Shown here: positions 15,819 through 23,641 of the stretch, piece by piece
Numbering within the stretch: the first letter of the stretch is position 1
Layout of the letters: each line of letters begins with the position of its first letter
Origin: Candidatus Methylomirabilota bacterium
Lineage (GTDB): Bacteria > Methylomirabilota > Methylomirabilia > Rokubacteriales > CSP1-6
Assembly (NCBI GenBank): GCA_035936835.1
Contig: DASYVT010000180.1
Coordinates: forward strand, 1-36,149
Direction: 5' to 3'
Length of the DNA stretch: 36,149 nt
Notes under the pieces: model-generated
Told to the model about the DNA's origin: nothing
The model's database searches: none
The model's input: only the letters and a program-made list of their open reading frames with translations
Position numbers and translations under genes: made by a program

Positions 15819-17366
15819 CTAGGAGACCTGCGGCGCCCCCGCTCTCTTGGCGAGGCCCCAGCAGATGAGCGCGAAGAGGACGTAACCCAGCGCCACGCCC
15901 GACGACTCGCCGATGCCGAGCTTCGCGCCGTGGATGAAGCCGAAGTATGAAAGGACGGCGCCGGCGAGCGCGTAGACGGCGGCGCGATGGAAGTCGCGGT
16001 CGATGATGAACGCGGCGACGGCGCCCAGGATCATCCCCGCGAGGATCGCGCCCCCGCCGAGCAGCTCCATGCCCCGGTAGACGACGCCCGAGCCGTTGAG
16101 CGCCGCCATGCCGACCTTGTCGGCGCTGGTGCCTGCCGCGTTGAGCGCGCCGTCCACCAGCACGTGGCCCCAGGCGGCGATGTTGGGGATGAGCGCCAGG
16201 ATCACCGCCGGCGCGTGCTCGCGCGGAGTCGCCTGGAAGGCCTGGGCGCCGATGACGACGCCGATGTAGAGGAGGATGGGCAGGATCGCCACCAGCGGGA
16301 TCACCGCGAGCAGAAGGGCGATCAGGCCGAGGAAGCAGACCAGCGCGACGCAGAGCCCTGTGGCGACGGAGTAGCCGATGCGCCCCCCGACGGCCTTCCA
16401 GCCTGGGTGCCCGATGTACACAGCCGGAGGAAAGGGGCTGCCGAGGAGCGAGCCGACCACGGCGCCGATGCCGTCCGCGAGCAGGATCTTGCGCAGGCTG
16501 TAGCTGTCGCCCGCCGCTTCCGCGCTCTCGACGTTGTTCATCCCCTCGGTGAAGTTGTAGATCCCGAGCGGGATGGCGGTGACGAGCAGCGGCCCAATGT
16601 CGCGCAGCCCGACGAAGACGTCGCCCGACGGGATGGGCAGCCGCAGGCCGAACTGGCTGAGAGCCAGACCCACCGCCGTCGGCTTCATGAGGTCAGACAA
16701 TCCGAGCATCGCGGCGATCCAGGCCACCGCGGTGCCGATGATGACGGCCGCGAGTCCGCCGGGCACGTTGCCGGGCAGGGAGACGTTGGCCATCCAGCTG
16801 ACCATGATGATGGCGAGCGAGATGAAGGCGATCCACGGGACTTCCCAGCTCTGGAAGGCCGGGCGCATCGAGATGAAGGTGATGGAGATGCCCGCGAGCG
16901 TGCCGAGCATGGCCGCGCGCGGCGTGTACTTCCGGATGGTCGGCCCCACGAAGGCGCCCAGCAGGATGATGATGCCGATGACGAAGCACCAGGCGAGCCC
17001 GGCCTGCCACGCGGCGACGGGATTGCCCGTCTTGATGGCAACGGGGAGCATGATCAGGAAGACGACGATGAACATGTGCGGCACGCTCGGGCCGTACGGC
17101 ATCGCCGTAACCGTATCGCGCCCCTCGCTCTTGGCCAGGCGATACGCGAGCCAGGCGTAGTACAGATTGCCCAGGGGCAGCGCGATGGCGAGCGCCGGGA
17201 GGATGCGGCCGAAGACGAGATCACCGGGGAGCTTGACGACGCCGAGCGTCAGCCCCGTGAGGACGATGACGTTCAGCACGACGTTGGTGAAGAGGCCGAA
17301 GAACGCGTTCCAGTCGCCCGGCACCCACCAGCGGACGGGATGATCCGAGGTCGCCGCGCTCGCCAT
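15819..17366 (-). CDS. NCS2/AzgA-like nucleobase-type permease
   Basis: A 515-residue inner-membrane protein with 12-14 hydrophobic spans, of the xanthine/uracil and guanine-hypoxanthine permease superfamily. The N-terminal amphipathic GDWNAFFGLFTN segment leads into span 1. The AMPYGPSVPHMFIVV region after span 2 matches the NCS2 half-helix, and NNVESAEAAGDSY resembles the conserved Glu/Asn-containing motif in span 8-10 of these carriers. A first ATG at 17381 lies upstream of the GGAGG box; the box points to ATG 17366, which I prefer. Substrates of close relatives include purines, uracil-like rings and small acids. Coupling to a cysteine hydrolase favours a ureide, pyrimidine or triazine-type compound (inference). 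Confidence 0.85.
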   Translation of the reverse strand: MASAATSDHPVRWWVPGDWNAFFGLFTNVVLNVIVLTGLTLGVVKLPGDLVFGRILPALAIALPLGNLYYAWLAYRLAKSEGRDTVTAMPYGPSVPHMFIVVFLIMLPVAIKTGNPVAAWQAGLAWCFVIGIIILLGAFVGPTIRKYTPRAAMLGTLAGISITFISMRPAFQSWEVPWIAFISLAIIMVSWMANVSLPGNVPGGLAAVIIGTAVAWIAAMLGLSDLMKPTAVGLALSQFGLRLPIPSGDVFVGLRDIGPLLVTAIPLGIYNFTEGMNNVESAEAAGDSYSLRKILLADGIGAVVGSLLGSPFPPAVYIGHPGWKAVGGRIGYSVATGLCVALVCFLGLIALLLAVIPLVAILPILLYIGVVIGAQAFQATPREHAPAVILALIPNIAAWGHVLVDGALNAAGTSADKVGMAALNGSGVVYRGMELLGGGAILAGMILGAVAAFIIDRDFHRAAVYALAGAVLSYFGFIHGAKLGIGESSGVALGYVLFALICWGLAKRAGAPQVS

Positions 17367-17382
17367 ATGCCCTCCTGCCATT

Positions 17383-17453
17383 AGGTTTACCGCGCCTTGG
17401 GGGTTTACCGCGCCTTGGGGGCTTACCGGCCTTGGCGGTTTACCGCGCCTTGG
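17383..17453. repeat. Four tandem 17-18-base repeats over a gene end
   Basis: Four head-to-tail units tile 17383-17400, 17401-17418, 17419-17435 and 17436-17453. Read on the minus strand each is close to CCAAGGCGCGGTAAACC. The third unit in plus order has one deletion and one substitution. The rightmost unit is the last codons and TAA stop of the cysteine hydrolase, so the gene end has been copied three more times into the gap before the permease. Confidence 0.9.
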
Positions 17454-18111
17454 CCAGGGCCTCGAGGAAGCGTCCGGAGTCCGACACCCAGCCGAAGATG
17501 CCGCCCTGCGCCTTGACCATCGCGAGGGCCGCCTTCTGGAACTCGGGGAAGTACGAGGCGACGCAGTCCTCGAGCACGAGGCAGTCGTAGCCGCGGTCGT
17601 TGGCCTCGCGCACCGTGGTGTTGACGCAGACCTCCGTGGTCACCCCGCAGACCACGAGCTGCCTGATGCCGCGGTTCTTCAGGATGCCGTCGAGGTCGGT
17701 CGCGAAGAAGGCGCCCTTGCCGGGCTTGTCCACGACCGGCTCGCCCGGCTCGGGATAGAGCTCCTTGACGATGTCGTGGCCTTCCTCGCCGCGGACGAGG
17801 ATGCGCCCCATCGGCCCGGGATCGCCGATGCCGGCCGTGAGACGGCCGCGCGCTTTCTTGGCCGGCGGGCAGTCGCTCAGGTCGGGCCGGTGACCTTCGC
17901 GCGTGTGGATGACCATGAGCCCGCGGGCGCGGGCGGCCTTGAGGACGCGCTCGGCCGGCGGCACCGCGCGCCGGAGGAGGGACACGTCGTTGCCCAGCGC
18001 CTCGCCGAAGCCGCCCGGGTCCACGAAGTCGCGCTGGAAGTCGATCATGACGAGCGCGGTCGTCTTGGGATCGAACTCGAACTCATAGGGTTCCGCGTTG
18101 ACGGCTGCCAT
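17440..18111 (-). CDS. Isochorismatase-superfamily cysteine hydrolase (biuret/ureidoacrylate amidohydrolase-like)
   Basis: A 223-residue Rossmann-like cysteine hydrolase. The catalytic triad is visible: D24 in MIDFQRDF, K129 in [10 protein letters not shown] and C162 in [11 protein letters not shown], the last preceded by the usual non-proline peptide turn. The segment [16 protein letters not shown] (70-85) is typical of the branch that holds biuret and ureidoacrylate amidohydrolases and N-carbamoylsarcosine amidase. The start ATG 18111 has GGGAGGG at about nine bases and removes a long spurious N-terminal extension. It heads the operon with the permease and the His-rich protein, so a cytoplasmic amide or ureide hydrolysis step is likely. 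The exact amide is not determined. Confidence 0.87.
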   Translation of the reverse strand: MAAVNAEPYEFEFDPKTTALVMIDFQRDFVDPGGFGEALGNDVSLLRRAVPPAERVLKAARARGLMVIHTREGHRPDLSDCPPAKKARGRLTAGIGDPGPMGRILVRGEEGHDIVKELYPEPGEPVVDKPGKGAFFATDLDGILKNRGIRQLVVCGVTTEVCVNTTVREANDRGYDCLVLEDCVASYFPEFQKAALAMVKAQGGIFGWVSDSGRFLEALAKAR

Positions 18112-18246
18112 GGCAATATCCCTCCCGGAGGCTTGGGGTTGCCTCACTGCGTGACGGTGTCCCCGTCGGCAGCGGCAGGATAGACTAGGACGATTCGCGC
18201 GGCAAGCGCGTACTGGCACTCTGGCGAACAGACAAGGAGGCGGGCC

Positions 18247-19071
18247 GTGGATCTTCTCACTCGACGTCATGTCCTGATCGGCGGGGTGGTCGCCCTCGGC
18301 GCTCTCGCGCGTGCACAAATCGTAGGCGCTCAGGCGGCGCCAACCACGGCAGGCCCCGCCGACCCGAAGCTGGTCGAGGATCTCGTCGCCGCCAACCGCA
18401 TCCTGGTCGACCAGGGTGTGGTGGACGGGTACGGCCATGTGAGCGTGCGGCACGACAGGGCGGCCGATCGCTTCCTGATCTCCCGCTCGACCGCGCCGGA
18501 GCTCGTGACGGCCGCCGATATCATGGAGTACGACCTCGACAGCGTGCCGGTGGATCCGCGCGGCCGGGCAACCTTCCTCGAGATCTTCATCCACGGCGAG
18601 ATCTACCGTGCCCGTCCCGATGTGCGCGCCGTCGTCCACAACCACTCGCCGTCCGTCATTCCCTTCGGCGTGACGGGGCAGCCGCTGCGCCCGCTCTATC
18701 ACATGAGCGCCTTCCTCGGTGGCGGGGTGCCGATCTTTGACATCCGCCAGGCCAGCGGCGGCGCGACGGACATGCTGGTCCGCAACGCCGCGCTCGGCCA
18801 GGCCCTCGCCCGAACGCTCGGGGCCCGGCCGGTCGCGCTCATGCGCGGCCACGGGGCCGTGGTCGTCGCGGAAGCCCTGCCGGAGGCGGTCTTCCGTAGC
18901 GTGTACACCGAGGTCAACGCGCGACTGCAGGGCCAGGCGATGGCGCTGGGCGGGACCGTCACGTACCTCGATCCCGAGGAAGCACGCAAGGCGGAAGTGT
19001 CGGTTCGCGGGACGATAGGCCGGCCGTGGGAGCTGTGGAAGCGCAAGGCCCTCGCCGCCGGCTCCAAATAG
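18247..19071 (+). CDS. Class II aldolase/adducin-family protein with Tat-like signal
   Basis: A 274-residue protein. The N-terminus has a twin-arginine-like [10 protein letters not shown] followed by a hydrophobic stretch and an Ala-rich cleavage region near residue 30. The rest is a class II aldolase/adducin domain. Relative to fuculose-1-phosphate aldolase, the zinc ligands correspond to H131, H133 (VVHNHSP) and H202 (RGHGAVVV), and the acid/base Glu to E112 in FLEIFIH. All catalytic residues are therefore kept. Classical members are cytoplasmic aldolases or decarboxylases; an exported one is unusual. The GTG start is fixed by AAGGAGG at 18234-18240. It diverges from the hydrolase operon with 135 bases between. 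The substrate is unknown. Confidence 0.85.
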   Translation: MDLLTRRHVLIGGVVALGALARAQIVGAQAAPTTAGPADPKLVEDLVAANRILVDQGVVDGYGHVSVRHDRAADRFLISRSTAPELVTAADIMEYDLDSVPVDPRGRATFLEIFIHGEIYRARPDVRAVVHNHSPSVIPFGVTGQPLRPLYHMSAFLGGGVPIFDIRQASGGATDMLVRNAALGQALARTLGARPVALMRGHGAVVVAEALPEAVFRSVYTEVNARLQGQAMALGGTVTYLDPEEARKAEVSVRGTIGRPWELWKRKALAAGSK

Positions 19072-19095
19072 CCGATCGCGACGCTGCGGCCCGCG

Positions 19096-20058
19096 TTACT
19101 TCACGCGGTAGACGACCAGCCGGTTGTTTCCTGACTCCGGCGCCCACACTTCACCCGGGCGGCCGAGGATCTGGCGCACGTTGGCGCCGCTCCGGTCGCT
19201 CGGGAAGACCTCGAACTTCTCCGTCGCGGGATCGAAGCGGACCATGGCGTTGGCGCCCCAGTCGCTCAGCCACACCATGTCCCGGTCGTCCACGTAGACG
19301 GCGTAGGTGCGGGGCTTGTCCCCGGGGAGCCTCCACGTCTTCCAGGCGCCGGTGCGCGGGTCGTACCGGCTCACGTTGCCGCTGTTCCACTCGCTGACCC
19401 AGATCACGCCCTTCGAGTCGGACCACACGCGCCGCGCGCCCTGGTTCTTCGTCGGCGGCTCGAGGACGGTGGCGGCCCCCGTCTCGGGGTCGAGGCGCGC
19501 GATGTAGCTGCCCGCGAGCGAGGCGTAATAGACGACGCCGTCGGGCGTCGCCGCGATGCCGTAGGGCCCGTAGCCGCGCGGCGCGTCCCAGACCTGCATG
19601 GCGCCGGTCTTGGGATCGAGCCGGCCGTAGATCCCGTTCTGGCCGGTGAACCAGATGCGGCCGCGGTTGTCGAAGGCGGCCGTGTTGAGGTTGACGTAGC
19701 CGCGGGCCGCAGGGAGTGACCAGCTCTTGACCTCGCGGGTCTTGGGATCCACGCGCACGATGGCGTTGTGGCCGCCCTCGGTCACCCACGGGGCGCCGTC
19801 CGGCCCGACGACCACGCCGTGCGGGGCCGCGCCCGCGCCGAGCGAGATCAGCTCGACCTTGCCCGTCGCGGGGTCGAGGCGGCCGAGCTTGCCATCGCGC
19901 TGGGCCGTGTACCACACGATGCCGTCACTTCCGACGGCGACGTCGTGCGGGACCCCGCCGCCCGATGGCAGGGCATAGGTTTGTACGGCGACTTGCGCCC
20001 GCGCATGGGCCGGCGCGCAGGCAAGGACGACGAGGAACGCGAACAGTACGCGGAGCAT
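19096..20058 (-). CDS. Secreted Vgb/streptogramin-lyase-like beta-propeller
   Basis: A 320-residue protein with a signal peptide (1-22, ALA/HARAQ cleavage region) and about seven repeats of the form GxVW-x-(S/T/A)-x...-(I/V)-x-R-x-DP-x-T-G, the blade signature of virginiamycin-B-lyase-type propellers. ATG 20058 follows GGGAGGTGA, which fixes the start. The blades are intact, but I do not find the catalytic His/Glu set of genuine streptogramin lyase near the C-terminus, so a binding or other lyase/esterase role is as likely as antibiotic breakdown. It is on the same strand as, and 106 bases downstream of, an LLM oxidoreductase; co-transcription is possible. Confidence 0.83.
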   Translation of the reverse strand: MLRVLFAFLVVLACAPAHARAQVAVQTYALPSGGGVPHDVAVGSDGIVWYTAQRDGKLGRLDPATGKVELISLGAGAAPHGVVVGPDGAPWVTEGGHNAIVRVDPKTREVKSWSLPAARGYVNLNTAAFDNRGRIWFTGQNGIYGRLDPKTGAMQVWDAPRGYGPYGIAATPDGVVYYASLAGSYIARLDPETGAATVLEPPTKNQGARRVWSDSKGVIWVSEWNSGNVSRYDPRTGAWKTWRLPGDKPRTYAVYVDDRDMVWLSDWGANAMVRFDPATEKFEVFPSDRSGANVRQILGRPGEVWAPESGNNRLVVYRVK

Positions 20059-20164
20059 GGTCACCTCCCCTTGCTGGTCTGGCACGGATGCCAGTATAAG
20101 CCCCGTCCTGTGGGCATTGAATCAGTGAGTGCGCACACCCTGTGCCGGCGCGTCTTCGGGTTTA

Positions 20165-21166
20165 TTAGAGGAGAGGCAAAACCTGCTCGCCCAGGAGTCG
20201 GATGGTTCGGAGGACCTGGGCCTGCGCCATGCCGGGCCACTGGACGCGGACGATGATGGCCGTGACGCCGAGCGTGTCGCGATAGCGGGCGATCTCCTCT
20301 CTGACGCGGGCGGGATCGCCCAGCAGGAAGCGGTCGCGCGCGAGCGCCTCGAAGTCCGACGCGAAGCTCTCGCCGGCCGGAAGCGCCTTGTCCTGCTCCC
20401 ACTGCCGGTAGGCCTCGTACTTGGGCCCGATGAAGGACCGCGCCTCGGCGACGGCCGTCGCCGTGTCCGGGGCGACATAGCATTCCTTGATGAGCGGGAT
20501 CTCCGTTGCCGGCGGTTTGCCGAGCGCCTTCCGGGTCTTGTTGAACAGGACCAGCTGGCGCTGGAGCGTCGGCAGGGTCGTGTGCGGGTTCATGAGCCAC
20601 GCATCTCCGAGGCGCGCTGCTCGCCGGACTCCGCCGTCGGCATTGGCCGCCATCCAGATCGGCGGGCGCGGCCGCTGGAGTGGCGGCATGGAGATGCGGA
20701 CGTCCTTGAGGTTGAAGTGTCGGCCTGAATAACTCACGGGCTCGCCCGTCCAGAGCCGCTCGATGATCTCGAGCCCCTCGACGAGGCGGCCGAGCCTCCC
20801 CATCGGGTCCTGGCCCATGGCCTGGTTCTCGACGTCGCGGTAGCCGAGCCCGACGCCGAAGATGAAGCGCCCGCCGCAGATGACGTCGAGCGTGGCGATC
20901 TGCTCGGCGATCTCGACGGGATGGTGCAGGGGGAGGAGCAGGACTCCGGTGCCGAGCGACATCGTTCCGGATTCGGCCGCGACCCTCGCGAGGACAGGAA
21001 TCGGCTGGAAGTAGGTGAACGGGGCGGAGAGGTAATGCTGGCTGGCCCACACGGAATCGAAGCCGACGGCCGACGCCAACCGCACCTGCTCGAGGTGCTC
21101 CTGGAAGCGGCCGGACTGCGAGTCATCCGGCGAGTGCTGGACTGACAGCCCGAGGCCGAACTTCAT
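20165..21166 (-). CDS. LLM-class flavin-dependent oxidoreductase
   Basis: A 333-residue luciferase-like TIM barrel, distinct in sequence from the one at 1178-2176. Marker segments are VGFDSVWASQHYLS near residue 40, LGTGVLLLPLHHPVEIAEQIATLD (71-94), FGVGLGYRDVE and the WTGEPVSYSGRHFNLKDV substrate-loop. These place it among FMN- or F420-using monooxygenase-like members. Length is normal. The ATG at 21166 has only a GGGGAA upstream. The strong hairpin 39 bases upstream separates its transcript from the lipoprotein gene, so it needs its own promoter, which I could not identify. Confidence 0.82.
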   Translation of the reverse strand: MKFGLGLSVQHSPDDSQSGRFQEHLEQVRLASAVGFDSVWASQHYLSAPFTYFQPIPVLARVAAESGTMSLGTGVLLLPLHHPVEIAEQIATLDVICGGRFIFGVGLGYRDVENQAMGQDPMGRLGRLVEGLEIIERLWTGEPVSYSGRHFNLKDVRISMPPLQRPRPPIWMAANADGGVRRAARLGDAWLMNPHTTLPTLQRQLVLFNKTRKALGKPPATEIPLIKECYVAPDTATAVAEARSFIGPKYEAYRQWEQDKALPAGESFASDFEALARDRFLLGDPARVREEIARYRDTLGVTAIIVRVQWPGMAQAQVLRTIRLLGEQVLPLL

Positions 21167-21204
21167 TTTTCCCCGTTGATCCGCAGTGACCGGGCCGAGA
21201 AACG

Positions 21205-21235
21205 CATCCGCCGGGGGTCATGCCCCCGGCGGATG
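21205..21235 (-). terminator. Perfect 13-bp hairpin ending the lipoprotein transcript
   Basis: Arms 21205-21217 and 21223-21235 are exactly complementary around a 5-base loop. The structure begins 23 bases beyond the stop of the small lipoprotein gene on the minus strand and is followed on that strand by CGTTTCTC, a weak T-run. Confidence 0.7.
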
Positions 21236-21258
21236 GACGGACGATGAGTCAGGCGCGG

Positions 21259-21504
21259 CTACTTGTCGCCTTCCATCTCACACATGTCGAGGGCGGTGAT
21301 GTAGACGCCGCCGTGCGCCTGGCACATCTGCGTGGCGCTCTTCGCGTTCGGCGTGCCCGGGTTGCACGTGTTGCCCGAGTACGTGCCGCCGCTGGCCTGG
21401 CACATCCTTGCCGACTTGAGCCGCATCGTGCTGGAACACGCCGCGAGCGGGAGCGCCAGCAGGGCCACCATGGCCGTGGTCATGAGCATTTTCCTGGAAC
21501 CCAT
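21259..21504 (-). CDS. Small lipoprotein with duplicated Cys motif
   Basis: An 81-residue precursor with a clear lipobox LPLAAC (lipidated C23) after a short hydrophobic signal. The mature part contains two copies of a motif MCQAxGGxY followed by a second Cys: MCQASGG (34-40, partner C47) and MCQAHGG (60-66, partner C75). Each copy could form one disulfide. The ATG at 21504 has AGGAGG at eight bases. I do not recognise a named family; similar small Cys-repeat lipoproteins are usually annotated only as hypothetical. It is flanked by its own terminator and a long upstream region, so it is probably monocistronic. The signal and repeat are seen; anchoring in the membrane is an inference. Confidence 0.8.
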   Translation of the reverse strand: MGSRKMLMTTAMVALLALPLAACSSTMRLKSARMCQASGGTYSGNTCNPGTPNAKSATQMCQAHGGVYITALDMCEMEGDK

Positions 21505-21918
21505 CGTTATTGCCTCCTGTGGTTGACGAACTTCCCACTACCCTGGTCCGAGACCCCCATGGCCCCGCCCCATCGGGCGCCCCGGCGACCTGTCCTGCCC
21601 CCGGCGGTTATCCCAGCCGCGTATCTTAGCCCATGTGGGCGAGATACGGTAGCTGTCTAGGGGTCCCTGGCCCGGGGTCCCGCCGTCCGGCCCGGGACGA
21701 GCCCGCCATCCGGCGCCCCAGCCTTCGGGCTCGTTCATCCGCGCCCTACTGCACCCCGCAGGTGGACTTGATCTCGGCGATCCTCGCGTCGATCTTCCGG
21801 TTGAACTCGCCGCTCTCCACCTGGGCCTTCGTCCCTTCAGTCCCGGAATTGTTACGGATGAGCGACGGAGAACTGCCCGGCCGCCGCTCGACCTTTCGGA
21901 TTATAGTCAAAGTCCGTC
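21505..21918. other. 414-base gap with a minus-strand protein-like fragment
   Basis: No full gene is visible. On the minus strand a frame ending in TAG at 21746-21748 reads GTKAQVESGEFNRK, then IDARIAEIKSTCGVQ, which looks like the charged end of a real small protein. The frame is open back to about 21915 but has no ATG; a GTG at the VESGEF valine would give only 24 residues. It may be a decayed gene or a very small one. Bases 21505-21745 hold only GC-rich sequence with short inverted repeats and the lipoprotein Shine-Dalgarno. Confidence 0.35.
21900..21907. promoter_or_regulatory. Overlapping divergent -10 boxes
   Basis: Minus strand 21905-21900 reads TATAAT (perfect). Plus strand 21902-21907 reads TATAGT (five of six). 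The plus box is only 11 bases from the ATG of the histidine phosphatase, which lacks a Shine-Dalgarno, so a leaderless or near-leaderless transcript is possible. No good -35 was found for either. Confidence 0.35.
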
Positions 21919-22515
21919 ATGGGCGAAATACTTCCCGTACTTTACCTGGCCAGGCACGGCGAGACCGCCTGGACCCTCTCGGGCCAGCACACGGGCTTGA
22001 CCGATCTGCCTCTGACCGAGCGCGGCGAGCAGGACGCGTGCCGGGTCGGGGAGCGGCTTCGGGGCCTGACATTCGCCCGTGTGCTCACGAGCCCCCTGCA
22101 GCGCGCGGCCCGAACGTGCGAGCTGGCGGGATTCGGCTCCGCGGCCGAAATCGAAGGAGACCTCGTCGAATGGAACTACGGCCAATACGAAGGGCGTACC
22201 AGCGTCGAGATCCACGCGGAGCGCCCCGATTGGGACCTGTTCCGCGACGGCTGCCCGGGAGGGGAGACGCCTGAGCAAATCGGCGCCCGGGCGGACAGAG
22301 TGGTGAGCCGTGTGCGCGCGGTGCAGGGCGACGTCCTGCTCTTTTCGAGCGGGCATATCCTGCGAGTGCTCGCCGCCCGCTGGCTCGGCCTCGAGCCCGG
22401 CGCCGCCAGATACTTCCTGCTGAGGACTTCGAGCCTGAGCGAGCTGGGCTATGAGCACAACCGGTCCCAGCCGGTGATCCGACTGTGGGATGATGCTGGC
22501 TACGCGGGCATATGA
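21919..22515 (+). CDS. Histidine phosphatase (phosphoglycerate-mutase-like)
   Basis: A 198-residue cytoplasmic enzyme of the histidine phosphatase superfamily. The catalytic core is complete: RHG with phospho-acceptor H13 (LARHGET), R62 in TSPLQRA, E84 in the VEWNYGQYEG block and H146 in SSGHILR. The W-YG-YEG block is typical of small phosphatases acting on sugar phosphates rather than true mutases. It stands first in the plus-strand pentose-phosphate run, and the next gene starts 19 bases after its stop. Likely substrates are sugar phosphates or phosphoglycerate-type metabolites (inference). Confidence 0.88.
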   Translation: MGEILPVLYLARHGETAWTLSGQHTGLTDLPLTERGEQDACRVGERLRGLTFARVLTSPLQRAARTCELAGFGSAAEIEGDLVEWNYGQYEGRTSVEIHAERPDWDLFRDGCPGGETPEQIGARADRVVSRVRAVQGDVLLFSSGHILRVLAARWLGLEPGAARYFLLRTSSLSELGYEHNRSQPVIRLWDDAGYAGI

Positions 22516-22534
22516 CCCCGAGAAAGGCGGCACG

Positions 22535-23620
22535 ATGAAAGCGACGCAGCTACTCCACGATCTGGGCCAGAGCCTCTGGCTCGACAACATCACGCGCGAT
22601 ATCCTCGACAACGGCACGCTCAAGCGTTACATCGACGAGCTCTCCGTCAGCGGGCTCACCTCCAACCCGACGATCTTCGACAACGCCATCGAGAACAGCG
22701 CAGCCTACGACGCCGCCATCCGCACGAAGATGAAGGACGGCAAGTCGGGCGAGGCGCTGTTCTTCGAGCTGGCGCTGGAGGATTTGACGCGCGCCGCCGA
22801 CCTCTTCCGGCCGATCTGGGACAGGACGGCCGGTGTGGACGGCTGGGTGTCGTTGGAGGTGTCGCCGCTACTGGCCTACGACACGGCCAGCACCCTCGCC
22901 GCCGCCAAGAGCCTGCACGCCCGGGCGGGGCGGCCCAACCTGCTCATCAAGATCCCCGGCACGAAGGAAGGCCTGCCCGCCATCGAGGAGGCGATCTTCG
23001 CCGGCGTGCCGGTCAACGTGACGCTCCTCTTCTCCCGCGAGCAGTACGTGGCCGCCGCCGAGGCCTTCATGCGCGGCATCGAGCGACGCATCGCCGCCGG
23101 GCTCAAGGCCGACATCGGTTCGGTCGGTTCGGTGTTCGTCAGCCGCTGGGACGCCGCGGTGGCGGCCAAGGTGCCGGAGGCGCTCAAGAACCAGCTAGGC
23201 ATCGCCATCGCGAAGCGCACCTACAAGGCCGCTCGTGCCCACCTCGGCTCGCCGCGCTGGCAGCGCGCCTACAATGCCGGCGCCCGTCCGCAGCGCCCGC
23301 TCTGGGCCAGCACGGGCACAAAAGATCCCAAGGCGTCCGATGTGCTCTACGTCAAGGCGCTCGCCGCGCCCTTCACCGTGAACACGATGCCCGAAGGCAC
23401 CCTCAAGGCTCTCGCCGACCACGGCCAGCTCGGTGAGATCCTCCCGGCGGACGGCGGCGACTGCGAGGAGGTGCTGGCGCAGTTCGCCAAGGCCGGCGTC
23501 GACGTCGATGCGCTGGCCGCGCAGCTCCAGGACGAAGGCGCGAAGTCGTTCGTCAAGTCCTGGCACCAGCTCATGGAGGTGATCGCTTCCAAGAGCGCCG
23601 ACCTCGCCAAGGCCGGCTAG
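22535..23620 (+). CDS. tal: Transaldolase
   Basis: A 361-residue transaldolase that moves a dihydroxyacetone unit between sugar phosphates in the non-oxidative pentose-phosphate pathway. The Schiff-base Lys is K139 in NLLIKIPGTKEGLPAI. The other signatures GLTSNPTIF (40-48) and SLEVSPLLA (106-114) are intact, as is the phosphate-binding SVGSVFVSRWD segment. The length matches the long mycobacterial/cyanobacterial-type transaldolases. ATG 22535 follows AAAGG at good spacing; the longer frame beginning at 22490 inside the previous gene is rejected. No transketolase is found in the window. Confidence 0.93.
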   Translation: MKATQLLHDLGQSLWLDNITRDILDNGTLKRYIDELSVSGLTSNPTIFDNAIENSAAYDAAIRTKMKDGKSGEALFFELALEDLTRAADLFRPIWDRTAGVDGWVSLEVSPLLAYDTASTLAAAKSLHARAGRPNLLIKIPGTKEGLPAIEEAIFAGVPVNVTLLFSREQYVAAAEAFMRGIERRIAAGLKADIGSVGSVFVSRWDAAVAAKVPEALKNQLGIAIAKRTYKAARAHLGSPRWQRAYNAGARPQRPLWASTGTKDPKASDVLYVKALAAPFTVNTMPEGTLKALADHGQLGEILPADGGDCEEVLAQFAKAGVDVDALAAQLQDEGAKSFVKSWHQLMEVIASKSADLAKAG

Positions 23621-23641
23621 GCATTAGGGAAGGGGGTCGCC

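Noticed and set aside
15987-17384. 465-codon plus-strand open frame rich in Asp, Arg and His
   Set aside because: Antisense of the permease; the odd composition is the complement of hydrophobic codons.
19096-20058. Streptogramin resistance gene
   Set aside because: The propeller blades fit the family, but the catalytic residues of the lyase are not found, so resistance is not supported.
21538-21738. 66-codon minus-strand frame in the gap upstream of the lipoprotein
   Set aside because: Gly/Pro/Arg-rich with no Shine-Dalgarno or motif; chance frame in GC-rich DNA.
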